NCBI RefSeq assembly: GCF_001458595.1
Contig: NZ_LN890328.1
Coordinates: 512,779-576,778, forward strand
DNA length: 64,000 nt
Source: Clostridium neonatale
GTDB lineage: Bacteria > Bacillota > Clostridia > Clostridiales > Clostridiaceae
Direction: 5' to 3'
The notes beneath the pieces were generated by a model. That model made no database searches and had not been told where the DNA came from. It saw only the letters and a list, made by a program, of their open reading frames with translations. Below are positions 1 to 7,383 of this stretch, in pieces (positions within the stretch are counted from its first letter, which is position 1; the number at the start of each line of letters is the position of its first letter). Both the position numbers and the translations under genes were made by a program.

Positions 1-1
1 A

Positions 2-532
2 TTTCTAGATGGAGCACGTTTAGGTGTAGGTCTTACATCAAAAGAAAGTGATGTTAAATTAAGTGATTTGCCAAAGCTTTGTGATGCTTTTTATATAGGA
101 GGTACAAAAAATGGAGCATTATTTGGAGAAGCACTTGTGATATGTAATAATTCTTTAAATGAAGATTTTAGATTTTTAATAAAGCAGAAGGGTGCAATGT
201 TAGCTAAAGGAAGACTTCTGGGAATTCAATTTGAGGAACTATTTAAAGATGATTTATATTTTGAATTGGCTAGACATGCCAATAAGATGGCTATATTAAT
301 TAAAAATGCAATCTCTGAGAAAGGATATAAGTTTAAATCAGATTCATCAACTAATCAACAGTTTCCTATTTTACCTAATGATTTAATAAGTGAACTCGAA
401 GAAAAATTTTCTCTTGGAGATATAATTCGTGTAGATGATAAAAATAGTTCTATAAGAATTGTAACCTCTTGGGCTACAGATGAAAATATTGTATATGAAT
501 TTATTAAAATAATAAAAAAATTTGATAAATAG
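2..532 (+). CDS. L-threonine aldolase-like PLP enzyme, 3' part only
   Basis: The reading frame is already open at the left edge, so the N-terminus lies outside the window; 176 codons are visible. It begins FLDGARLGVGL, matching the DGAR motif of the beta-eliminating lyase / threonine aldolase fold-type I family. The sequence GGTKNGALFGEA follows, with the lysine (visible residue 36) as the probable pyridoxal-phosphate Schiff-base residue. The rest is the small C-terminal domain. Family members cleave L-threonine or L-allo-threonine to glycine and acetaldehyde in the cytosol. The family assignment is good. The exact substrate is inferred, because related lyases share these motifs. Confidence 0.82.
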   Translation, partial: FLDGARLGVGLTSKESDVKLSDLPKLCDAFYIGGTKNGALFGEALVICNNSLNEDFRFLIKQKGAMLAKGRLLGIQFEELFKDDLYFELARHANKMAILIKNAISEKGYKFKSDSSTNQQFPILPNDLISELEEKFSLGDIIRVDDKNSSIRIVTSWATDENIVYEFIKIIKKFDK

Positions 533-640
533 TAATAATTTTGAAGAGTGTTGATTTGAAAAAAATATGTAATTATGTTATATTTGTTATAGCATTTTTA
601 TAAAATACAATTTCTGAAAAGTAAGAGAGGGGAATAAAAA

Positions 641-865
641 ATGATATTAGTAAATTGTGCATTAAGACAAGATGATATTGTTGCAATAGTTGAAGCTGTA
701 GAATTTGAAGGAAAAAAGCCATTTAAATTAAATAAAAAACAAGGTATTCAATTATATTTTGATGCAGATGTTGCAGATAGTCAAGCAGCAGCAAAAGAAA
801 TAAAAGCAGCTATAAAAGCTACTGAAGTGGGAAGGGCATTATTTTTTAATGTTACAGCTCAATAA
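641..865 (+). CDS. Small conserved-looking protein, function unknown
   Basis: This 74-residue protein has a strong start context, with GAGAGGGG about 8 bases before the ATG. It is rich in Ala, Lys and Asp/Glu and has no cysteine motif, signal peptide or membrane segment. The pattern suggests a compact soluble alpha/beta domain: a short strand at 1-6, a helix at about 10-20, a strand at about 35-41 and an Ala/Lys-rich helix at about 47-62. It is a single-gene unit closed by the hairpin at 883-915. I do not recognise the family. An HPr-like fold was considered, but no phosphorylatable His motif is present. Confidence 0.75.
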   Translation: MILVNCALRQDDIVAIVEAVEFEGKKPFKLNKKQGIQLYFDADVADSQAAAKEIKAAIKATEVGRALFFNVTAQ

Positions 866-882
866 TTATATAATTAATAAGA

Positions 883-917
883 TAAGGTTGTCTAATTATT
901 AGGACAACCTTTTTCCA
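883..917 (+). terminator. Rho-independent terminator
   Basis: AGGTTGTC pairs with GACAACCT around a short AT loop and is followed by a run of T. It lies between two convergent genes and probably serves both. Confidence 0.8.
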
Positions 918-921
918 TATA

Positions 922-1410
922 TCAGATTTCTATTATATGAACTTTATTTCCACATTTTTCAATGACCTTTTCTAAATCTTTAAAGGATATCCAGACGGTT
1001 GCAGTATTCACATTTGGATGAAAGCCAAGGTAGTTTTCATTTATAATATTTTTATCAAAAACAAGCTCAACCTCATGATTAATATCATTCAAAATTCCAA
1101 AAGGAGTTACTGATCCTTTGGTTAACTTGAGGTAATGATAAAGTTTTTCTTCAGAAGCAAAGCTTAAAGGAGAAGAAGATAGTTTTTTTTGAAGATCTTT
1201 TAAATTAACACGTTTGTTTTGTGAAAGGACAACTAAAAAGAATTTAGAACCTTTTCTATCTTTTAAAAATAAATTTTTACATCCATATCCTATATTGAGT
1301 TCATCAATAGCAATTGCTTCTTCTACAGTAAAAACGGCAGGATGTTTTGTTATATCATATTTTATGTTCAAATCAGCTAATGTTTTGTAAACAAGGATTT
1401 CAGTAAGCAT
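922..1410 (-). CDS. YbaK/ProX-type aminoacyl-tRNA deacylase
   Basis: This 162-residue protein is about the full length of free-standing YbaK/ProX (PrdX-like) editing domains, which hydrolyse mischarged tRNA such as Ala-tRNA(Pro). Visible hallmarks are KNLFLKDRKG at about residues 45-54, which holds the candidate catalytic lysine, and the GSVTPFG motif at about 99-105 that lines the substrate pocket. It is a stand-alone cytosolic domain, not fused to a prolyl-tRNA synthetase. It converges on the small gene to its left and shares the intervening terminator. The family is clear. The precise mischarged substrate (Ala, Cys or other) cannot be read from the sequence. Confidence 0.87.
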   Translation of the reverse strand: MLTEILVYKTLADLNIKYDITKHPAVFTVEEAIAIDELNIGYGCKNLFLKDRKGSKFFLVVLSQNKRVNLKDLQKKLSSSPLSFASEEKLYHYLKLTKGSVTPFGILNDINHEVELVFDKNIINENYLGFHPNVNTATVWISFKDLEKVIEKCGNKVHIIEI

Positions 1411-1553
1411 ATAAATAACTCCTTTTAGACTAAATTATGTATATTTTATGAAACAATTATATTATAACACATACAAGATATATCTTTAGGATATGAGTCA
1501 CATGTATTAAAAAGATTTAATATAATAAATGAAAGCTCTTTTTAGGAGAAAAT

Positions 1554-2192
1554 ATGGATAGCAATGGATTTGGTAATTTTGAAGATATTTTTAGAGCTTG
1601 TGGACTTGGAAACATAAATATGGATGATTTAAAAAATAGTAAAGATAATAAATCCAATGAAGAAAAGTTTAGAGATAAAACTACAAGTGATGGTAATGCA
1701 CAAGATACAGGAGGTGGATTTAATTTTGGATGCAATGATATTCCGGGAGGTTTCCAAAATGTAAATCCAGAACTTTTTATAGTAGTTGCAGAAATACTCG
1801 GAAATGTAATGGCTGGAAATATGCCATTTAATGTTCAAAATGCAGTAGGAAATTGGCTTGAACTCGTAGGGCAAGTTATATTGACTTATAATTCACAACA
1901 ACAGTATTTTCAAGGTGGACCAGGAAGATATTTTAATCCTATGTACTATAATGTAAGTAATCCTTTCTGTAATCAGACCTCAACGAGCTCTGCAGAAGAT
2001 AATATGACCTCTTATGGTGTATCAAAATCAGAAGGGGAATCAAGTGAAGAGAAAGGCAGTGGATCATCTAAAAAATATTCAAAAAAGAATAAGAAAAATG
2101 ATGATATTAGAGTACTTAAAAATAAAATGGAAGATTTATTATCTCAAATTCAAGATATAAAAGAAGAAATAAATAATATTAAAAAGAATTAA
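1554..2192 (+). CDS. Low-complexity hypothetical protein with C-terminal coiled coil
   Basis: This 212-residue protein starts after an AGGAGA site 4 bases from the ATG. The N-terminal 60 residues are rich in Asn, Asp and Gly. The middle (about 65-105) is mildly hydrophobic and could form helices. Residues 130-180 are Ser/Lys/Glu-rich and probably disordered. The last 30 residues form a Lys/Glu/Ile heptad pattern typical of a coiled coil. No signal peptide or clear membrane helix is seen. I do not recognise the family. A structural or spore-related role is possible but nothing in the sequence decides it. Confidence 0.68.
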   Translation: MDSNGFGNFEDIFRACGLGNINMDDLKNSKDNKSNEEKFRDKTTSDGNAQDTGGGFNFGCNDIPGGFQNVNPELFIVVAEILGNVMAGNMPFNVQNAVGNWLELVGQVILTYNSQQQYFQGGPGRYFNPMYYNVSNPFCNQTSTSSAEDNMTSYGVSKSEGESSEEKGSGSSKKYSKKNKKNDDIRVLKNKMEDLLSQIQDIKEEINNIKKN

Positions 2193-2237
2193 GCATAAGG
2201 TTCCGTTTGAGTGTAACCTATGCTTAATTCTTTTGTG
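2186..2237 (+). terminator. Rho-independent terminator
   Basis: AATTAAGCATAAGGTT pairs with AACCTATGCTTAATT (nearly perfect) across a loop of about 11 bases, followed by a T-rich stretch. The left arm overlaps the stop codon of the preceding gene. Confidence 0.8.
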
Positions 2238-2364
2238 AAAATCTCTAAATTAAAGATTATATAGGGTTAAAATATCAAAACATTTAATGTATAATGTAAT
2301 TAAGAATTATATTATAATGTATTAAAAACTGTATTAATATAAAGTAAGGTGACATATAATAAAA

Positions 2365-2904
2365 ATGAGTAAAATTAAAAATGCATTAGGACACTTTATA
2401 ACAATAACCAATCACAAATTACTAGTAATGAAATCTTGTTTTAAAGTCGGTTTATATAAACAGGGACTATTACATGATTTATCGAAGTATAATCCAGTGG
2501 AATTTTTTGCTGGAATTAAGTACTATAACGGTAGTATTAGTCCAAATGGCATTCAAAAGAAACAAGAAGGACTTTCAGAGGCATGGCTGCATCATAAAGG
2601 AAGAAATAAACATCATTTTGAGTATTGGATAGATTACGGTATTAAAGAAAGTGAAGGACTAAAAGGTATGAATATGCCGACTAAATATGTTGTGGAAATG
2701 TTTATAGATAGGATGAGTGCTTCAAAAAATTATTTGAAGGAAAAATATACTCAAAGAAGTGCGCTGGAGTATTATGAAGCAAGAAAAGATTATTATATAC
2801 TGCATCCTGAAAGCAGAGAGCTTTTGGAATTTTTACTTAATAAACTATGTGATGAAGGTGAAGAAAATACTTTAAAGTATATAAAGAATAATATTCTTAA
2901 ATAA
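2365..2904 (+). CDS. DUF5662 family protein
   Basis: This 179-residue soluble protein matches the clostridial DUF5662 pattern: an N-terminal helix with HFITITNHKLLVM, then GLLHDLSKYNPVEF and WLHHKGRNKHHFEYWIDY. The conserved His and Asp residues (HDLSKY, HHKGRNKHH) resemble the metal-binding residues of HD-like phosphohydrolases, but no biochemical function is established that I know of. It is probably expressed alone. The upstream AAGGTGAC element is about 13 bases from the ATG, somewhat far, so the start is less certain than the family. Confidence 0.8.
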   Translation: MSKIKNALGHFITITNHKLLVMKSCFKVGLYKQGLLHDLSKYNPVEFFAGIKYYNGSISPNGIQKKQEGLSEAWLHHKGRNKHHFEYWIDYGIKESEGLKGMNMPTKYVVEMFIDRMSASKNYLKEKYTQRSALEYYEARKDYYILHPESRELLEFLLNKLCDEGEENTLKYIKNNILK

Positions 2905-3035
2905 GTAATTATATATTGTTTAATTTATGATTATAAGTAGATTATAAATTAAATAACACATTCCATGAAAAGGTTTAATATGGTGGAGTGTTAATTAATA
3001 TATGAAGTTTAATAGAGTTTATGGGGGGGGACGAT

Positions 3036-3188
3036 ATGAACGTAGTATCTACAATGGTATTAAGAGGTGAGAACTTAGACGACTTAAGTAACAAACTGAA
3101 TAAAGAGCTACTTAGGTATAGTGGAAAGGACATTTTGGATGTAAAAATTTTAAGTGCTACTGAAGCTGTTATTGTATTTAAAAATTAA
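3036..3188 (+). CDS. Small 50-residue protein, possibly Cse60-like
   Basis: The ORF reads MNVVSTMVLRGENLDDLSNK and continues to a stop after residue 50. A run of eight G lies 5 bases before the ATG and is an unusually strong ribosome binding site. The predicted order is strand-helix-strand: MNVVSTMVL, a Leu/Asn/Lys helix, then ILDVKILSATEAVIVFK. This resembles the small sporulation-associated Cse60 type, but similarity judged by eye over 50 residues is weak. It ends in a strong terminator, supporting a real monocistronic gene. Confidence 0.6.
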   Translation: MNVVSTMVLRGENLDDLSNKLNKELLRYSGKDILDVKILSATEAVIVFKN

Positions 3189-3203
3189 TTGATTTTGTTA
3201 CTT

Positions 3204-3255
3204 AAAAAGCATTTGTATTGATTATGATGAAACTAATCAATACAAATGCTTTTTA
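3204..3255 (+). terminator. Strong Rho-independent terminator
   Basis: An approximately 20-bp perfect stem (AAAAGCATTTGTATTGATTA and its complement) with a loop of about 9 bases and a T-run closes the small gene at 3036. Confidence 0.88.
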
Positions 3256-3489
3256 ATTCTTTAGAAAATTATATTGACGATTTTTTATTTATAATAATAT
3301 TTTGTCGAACGAAAAATATAAAAAATTTATAAAAAACATATAGATTTTTAGTACTAAACCATATATCTATTATATAAGAGAATTTTTTATAAAAAATAAG
3401 ATCAAAAAAACTAAAAATTATATGTGTTTTTTTAATCTCGCGCGTATATCTTTTATGAAGGAAAAAATTATTTATAGGAGTGATAAATT
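3256..3489. other. AT-rich spacer without a recognisable gene
   Basis: Between the terminator and the next gene there is no ORF with a ribosome binding site. The stretch is almost pure A/T except for a short TCTCGCGCG block at about 3436-3444. It presumably holds the promoter of the downstream gene; I cannot assign -35/-10 boxes with confidence. Confidence 0.5.
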
Positions 3490-4344
3490 ATGAAAAAGAG
3501 AACTCATGTTAGGTTTAGAGTGGATATGTATGATGATATCAAGTGTAAGATAATTGATACAATGGCTAGAAGGGATCTTATACATTACGTTTTAGCTAGA
3601 TTAATAGTATTAGCTGGAAAAGTAGATTTAGATGGAGAGTTATATATTACAAAAAATATGCCTTATACAATAGAAACTTTAGGAATAGAATTTAACAGAA
3701 GTTATGAAGAAGTTGAATATGCTATAGGTGTTTTAAATGAATTAGAAATTATTCATATATCAGAAGAAAATACTTTTAAGGTGAAAAATTGGGCCAAGCA
3801 CCAAAATAATTGCAGAAGAAAAGAAATAATAAAAGATGATCACAAGGAAGATGAAAAGTTCCAGAATAATATATTAGTAAAAGATAGAGATAATAAAAAT
3901 AATATTATAGAAGTTGAAGTTAGGAATGATGTCATAGATGAAATCACAAAAAATAATGAAACGACACATTATGAGAAAGAATCTGAGCCAATTAATATTA
4001 TTAATAAGACTAATGATCAAAAAGATAATAATAACGCAACATATTTTATGAAAAGTAATTTAAGTAATAATGAGAATATAGAGAATTCAAATAAAATGAC
4101 TATAAATTGTAATCCTAAAATAAAAAACACAGATAGAAGTAATAAAAAAGCAAAAGATAAAATAGGTACAGAGGAAAGAGGAGTATCTTTAAAAAAAGAT
4201 GATAAAAATATTAATAAAAAAATGACTGCAGAGCAAATTAAGGAGGTATTCGGAACGGAAGAAGTGATTTCTATATTTGCAGAAGATCAGGATGAGCTTT
4301 TTATTGGTGAAAGCAGGGTTGTAAAAGTTTTTGATCTCACGTAA
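3490..4344 (+). CDS. Orphan protein with phage replisome-organizer N-terminal domain
   Basis: This 284-residue protein begins (after MKKRTHVRF) with RVDMYDDIKCKIIDTMARRD, then the pattern HYVLARLIVLAGKVDLDGEL, MPYTIETLGIEF and VEYAIGVLNELEIIHI. That is the DnaD-like N-terminal winged-helix domain of phage replisome organizers, residues about 8-110. The remaining 170 residues are Asn/Lys/Glu-rich, low-complexity and probably disordered, and the usual DnaD C-terminal domain is not visible. No phage genes flank it, so it is either a domesticated remnant or a host regulator reusing the fold. GGAG lies 9 bases before the ATG. DNA binding is inferred from the family. Confidence 0.78.
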   Translation: MKKRTHVRFRVDMYDDIKCKIIDTMARRDLIHYVLARLIVLAGKVDLDGELYITKNMPYTIETLGIEFNRSYEEVEYAIGVLNELEIIHISEENTFKVKNWAKHQNNCRRKEIIKDDHKEDEKFQNNILVKDRDNKNNIIEVEVRNDVIDEITKNNETTHYEKESEPINIINKTNDQKDNNNATYFMKSNLSNNENIENSNKMTINCNPKIKNTDRSNKKAKDKIGTEERGVSLKKDDKNINKKMTAEQIKEVFGTEEVISIFAEDQDELFIGESRVVKVFDLT

Positions 4345-4439
4345 TATCGTATGGGTACAATTGCTATAAATTTTTTGCAGTGATATAATGACCATAATAT
4401 TTTTATATACAATTAAAAGTTATAAGGGGGCTATATTAT

Positions 4440-5045
4440 ATGGAAAATAAAAATATTAGAACTAAAAAATTAATTCAGACTGCATTACTTGCTGCATTGT
4501 GTTTTGTATCATTTACATTTCTTCAAATTAAAATTCCATTACCAGGAGGAGATGCATCATCACTGCATATAGGAAATGCGTTTTGTGTGTTAGCATCACT
4601 TTTACTCGGAGGCTTGTATGGTGGACTAGCTGGTGCAATAGGAATGACTATAGCAGATATATTAGATCCAGTATATATTATTGTTGCACCAAAAACATTT
4701 TTATTAAAGCTATGTATTGGATTAATTACAGGACTTATAGCACATAATTATGCTAAAATAAGTGAAAGCAATGATAAAAAGTATATATTTAAATGGAGTA
4801 TAATTGCAGCAGTTGGTGGCTTAGCATTTAATGTAGTTGCAGATCCAGTTGTAGGATACTTTTATAAACAATATATTTTAGGACAGCCGCAGGAAGCAGC
4901 TTCTATATTAGCAAAGCTTAGTACTGTAACTACTTTTGTTAATTCAGTAGTGTCTGTAATATTGGTGGCATTTATATATAATGTTTTAAGACCCATATTA
5001 AAAAATTCGGGATTATTATTACCAGTTGGAAAAACGAATGAATAA
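4440..5045 (+). CDS. ECF-type transporter substrate-binding (S) component
   Basis: This 201-residue, strongly hydrophobic protein has about six transmembrane segments. It starts with the positively charged NIRTKKLIQTALLAAL, followed by the Gly/Ala-rich loop typical of S components (DASSLHIGNAFCVLASLLLGGLYGG). S components capture a vitamin or cofactor precursor in the membrane and use shared EcfA/EcfA'/EcfT modules encoded elsewhere. No A or T gene is nearby, so this is a solitary group II S component. No riboswitch is visible in the 95-base upstream gap, so the ligand cannot be inferred. AAGGGGG lies close to the ATG. Confidence 0.85.
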   Translation: MENKNIRTKKLIQTALLAALCFVSFTFLQIKIPLPGGDASSLHIGNAFCVLASLLLGGLYGGLAGAIGMTIADILDPVYIIVAPKTFLLKLCIGLITGLIAHNYAKISESNDKKYIFKWSIIAAVGGLAFNVVADPVVGYFYKQYILGQPQEAASILAKLSTVTTFVNSVVSVILVAFIYNVLRPILKNSGLLLPVGKTNE

Positions 5046-5062
5046 GATTTTAGTATAAATCA

Positions 5063-5099
5063 AAGAGAGTATTCTAATACTATTGGAATACTCTCTATT
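5063..5099 (+). terminator. Rho-independent terminator
   Basis: AGAGAGTATTC pairs with GAATACTCTCT around an AT loop, just after the ECF S-component gene. Confidence 0.82.
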
Positions 5100-5112
5100 T
5101 AGAAATATATTT

Positions 5113-5406
5113 TCAATGATTAGTTGTACGTTTACATTTAATTCGTGTTATATTAGATATGAAGTTTTTGTATACTAGTTTAAATTTTTTAATAACTATA
5201 CATAGAAATATTATTATAGAAAAATCAATTAATATAAATTCAGATTCTTTAATAATATTTATAGAATGAGAATTGAAATTTAAAAATAATTCATCTATTG
5301 ATATGACTAATGAAATAACTACCGTTGGTACAATTAATCCTGTGATTTTTAAAAACTTATATAATTTCTTAAGCAAGAAGCAACAAAATTCTGAGAGCGC
5401 ATACAT
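5113..5406 (-). CDS. Small two-helix membrane protein, unknown
   Basis: The 97-residue product has two hydrophobic segments (about 18-38 and 57-77) separated by an acidic loop, and a basic C-terminus. On the minus strand AAGGGGG lies 7 bases before the ATG, which supports real translation. No family is recognised. It converges on the ECF S-component gene. A membrane-anchored regulator or small accessory protein is possible, but nothing decides it. Confidence 0.5.
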   Translation of the reverse strand: MYALSEFCCFLLKKLYKFLKITGLIVPTVVISLVISIDELFLNFNSHSINIIKESEFILIDFSIIIFLCIVIKKFKLVYKNFISNITRIKCKRTTNH

Positions 5407-5678
5407 ATGAAATCCCCCTTAATTTTTTATTAAATGCTTTACATTCTTAATTGTATTTGAGTTATTTGTTCTTAGATAAACATTTTACTAATCCCTTTCA
5501 AGATAATAGGATTTATATAATACATATCTCTATTGTAATTATATTCCATAAAGTTACTTAATACAATAATATTTTAAAATAATTATATTTTTTTATAATT
5601 TAAAGTTGTCGAAAAAAAATATATATGATAAACTTCTTAAAGTATAAATTATGATAGAAAAATAAGTAGGGTGAGGAA

Positions 5679-5837
5679 ATGCAAGAAAACATAAGTGATG
5701 AACTCTTAGAAGAATATAAGGAAAGAATAAGAGAAATTAATAGGCAATTAAGATTAGGAAAAATATATACTGATAATTATTTAATTGATGTACTGAATAA
5801 TGAGAAAAAAGAATTAAAAGATAAAATAAAGGCCTAA
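5679..5837 (+). CDS. Small charged helical protein
   Basis: The ORF of 52 residues begins MQENISDELLEEYKERIREI and is nearly all Glu/Lys/Arg/Leu, predicting one or two amphipathic helices. GTGAGG lies close to the ATG and a strong terminator follows, so it is probably a real monocistronic gene. It is too short for a family call. A Spo0E-like size was considered, but the Spo0E signature is absent. Confidence 0.6.
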   Translation: MQENISDELLEEYKERIREINRQLRLGKIYTDNYLIDVLNNEKKELKDKIKA

Positions 5838-5840
5838 ATA

Positions 5841-5889
5841 TAAGGTATATTAAAATAATAATTAATTATTTTAATATACCTTTTTTATA
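5841..5889 (+). terminator. Rho-independent terminator
   Basis: AAGGTATATTAAAATAAT pairs with ATTATTTTAATATACCTT, followed by T6. It closes the 52-residue gene at 5679. Confidence 0.85.
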
Positions 5890-6091
5890 TAAGTGCATAG
5901 ATTATTTTTAAAAATTAGTTAGTTTGGGACTTGATATTGTAATTTATATATTAAAGAAGTTTAAGCATAGAGATTATAAATAATTTATAGATTTTTTATT
6001 GTATTTATTAAAATAAATTATTTATAGACCATGGAATAATTAGTTGATTTGTTGGAAAATAAATATTAATTCTAGTTATTGCAAACAAAAT
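5890..6091. other. AT-rich spacer, nothing recognised
   Basis: No ORF with a ribosome binding site, no hairpin of note and no repeat is seen between the terminator and the tRNA region. Confidence 0.5.
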
Positions 6092-6113
6092 AAAAAAGCC
6101 GTACTACAAGGGG
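6092..6113 (-). terminator. Possible terminator of the tRNA gene
   Basis: On the minus strand, 3' of the tRNA, AGCC and GGCT form a short stem followed by a T-run. The stem is weak (4-5 bp), so the call is tentative. Confidence 0.4.
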
Positions 6114-6149
6114 CTACACCCAAGCAATACAGCGATTTGATAAAAATAA

Positions 6150-6236
6150 TGGTGCCGGTGACCGGGGTCGAACCGGTACGGTATCGCTACCACTGGATTT
6201 TGAGTCCAGCACGTCTGCCAATTCCATCACACCGGC
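6150..6236 (-). tRNA. tRNA-Leu (CAA anticodon)
   Basis: The minus strand folds as a complete class II tRNA of 87 nt. A 7-bp acceptor stem GCCGGTG/CACCGGC is followed by an encoded ACCA end. The anticodon stem CTGGA/TCCAG encloses the loop CTCAAAA, giving anticodon CAA for leucine codon UUG. There is an extra-arm region, and the T arm contains GGTTCGACCCC. A standard cloverleaf with an encoded CCA is typical of Clostridium. Confidence 0.95.
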
Positions 6237-6520
6237 ATGCACCAACAAAAAATATTCTAGCATGAATAAAAAAATAATTCAAGCATAAAATTATTTTTTT
6301 TATAATTTATTTATAAATAGAAAAATTTAGAGATAAATTATTGAATAAATTTACATGTAATAACGCATCTTATGCATTAAAAGAAATAAAAAAATCTAAC
6401 TAGGTTTATATATTTTACTAATTAATCAGAAAATATTATGCGAGAATTTAAAGAAAATCTCAAATTGGATTAAAAATTTATATTAATTTCACTTTTTGAG
6501 TACATTTTTAAAATTAAAGG

Positions 6521-6549
6521 TTGTGACAAGCAAAATGATTTGCTATTAT
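6521..6549 (+). promoter_or_regulatory. Promoter with embedded palindromic operator
   Basis: TTGTGA (6521-6526) and TATTAT (6544-6549) are separated by exactly 17 bases and fit a sigma-A promoter. The spacer holds a perfect inverted repeat, AGCAAA-ATGA-TTTGCT (6529-6544), which would place a bound repressor directly on the core promoter. The regulator is unknown. The downstream genes encode an Fe-S scaffold-like protein and a GGGtGRT protein. Confidence 0.6.
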
Positions 6550-6561
6550 AGAAATAGGGGG

Positions 6562-6640
6562 AACGACCCTAGCGGGTCGGATTATGCCCAATAGTATATA
6601 ACTATTAAACAGGTTGTGCAGTTCAATAGTTATTATCATC
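6562..6640 (+). ncRNA. Structured 5' leader of the Fe-S scaffold/GGGtGRT operon
   Basis: The predicted leader contains a perfect hairpin CGACCC-TAGC-GGGTCG (6564-6579). It also has two mutually exclusive stems: ATAACTATT (6598-6606) can pair with AATAGT upstream (6590-6595) or with AATAGTTAT downstream (6625-6633). The G/C content of this 80-base stretch stands out from its AT-rich surroundings. It could be a cis-regulatory RNA. I cannot match it to a named riboswitch class from sequence alone. Confidence 0.45.
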
Positions 6641-6665
6641 TATTAATTAGGGAGGAGCAAATTAT

Positions 6666-7358
6666 ATGATGTATTCAAAAGAAGTTGAAGAAATGTGCGT
6701 AGTTGCTAAAGGTCCTAATCATGGACCAGCACCAATTCCTGCAGAAGGAAAATGGGTACAATCAAAAGAAGTAACTGATATATCAGGTTTAACACATGGT
6801 ATAGGTTGGTGTGCACCACAACAAGGAGCTTGTAAATTAACATTAAACGTTAAAGAAGGTATAATCCAAGAAGCATTAGTTGAAACAATTGGATGTTCAG
6901 GAATGACTCATTCAGCTGCTATGGCTTCAGAAATATTACCAGGAAAGACTATCTTAGAAGCATTAAACACAGACTTAGTTTGTGATGCTATAAACACTGC
7001 TATGAGAGAATTATTCTTACAAATAGTTTATGGAAGAACTCAAACAGCGTTCTCTGAAGGTGGATTACCAATAGGAGCAGGTCTTGAAGATTTAGGAAAA
7101 GGATTAAGATCTCAAGTTGGTACTATGTACGGAACTTTAGCTAAAGGACCTAGATACTTAGAAATGGCTGAAGGTTATGTTACAGATGTAGCTTTAGATG
7201 AAGATAAAGAAATAATAGGTTACAAATTCGTTAACTTAGGAAAAATGATGGAAAGCATTGCTAAAGGTGTAGATGCTAACGAAGCATTAGAAGCTGCTAG
7301 AGGTCAATACGGAAGAGTTGCTGACGCTGCTGAATTAATCGATCCAAGACATAAATAA
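6666..7358 (+). CDS. NifU/IscU-like iron-sulfur cluster scaffold protein
   Basis: This 230-residue cytosolic protein has a NifU/IscU-like core at about residues 35-115. Cysteines fall at 49 and 56 (GIGWCAPQQGACKL), at 77 in TIGCSGMTHSAAMASE, and at 106. The stretch after Cys77 mirrors the IscU sequence that follows its second ligand cysteine and ends in ILPGKTILEAL. The C-terminal half is specific to this subfamily. It is the first gene of a two-gene operon with the GGGtGRT gene 25 bases downstream. A GGAGGAG site lies 8 bases before the chosen ATG. Codon use is richer in C-ending codons than in the neighbours, suggesting high expression. The Fe-S role is inferred from the fold and cysteine pattern. 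Confidence 0.85.
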   Translation: MMYSKEVEEMCVVAKGPNHGPAPIPAEGKWVQSKEVTDISGLTHGIGWCAPQQGACKLTLNVKEGIIQEALVETIGCSGMTHSAAMASEILPGKTILEALNTDLVCDAINTAMRELFLQIVYGRTQTAFSEGGLPIGAGLEDLGKGLRSQVGTMYGTLAKGPRYLEMAEGYVTDVALDEDKEIIGYKFVNLGKMMESIAKGVDANEALEAARGQYGRVADAAELIDPRHK

Positions 7359-7383
7359 TTATTTGTAAAGGAGGAATTTTAAA

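Noticed and set aside
6044..6265. 73-codon plus-strand ORF with a VPVTGVEPVRYRYHW-type sequence
   Set aside because: It is the antisense reading of the tRNA-Leu gene, a well-known false protein produced by tRNA complements. It has no ribosome binding site.
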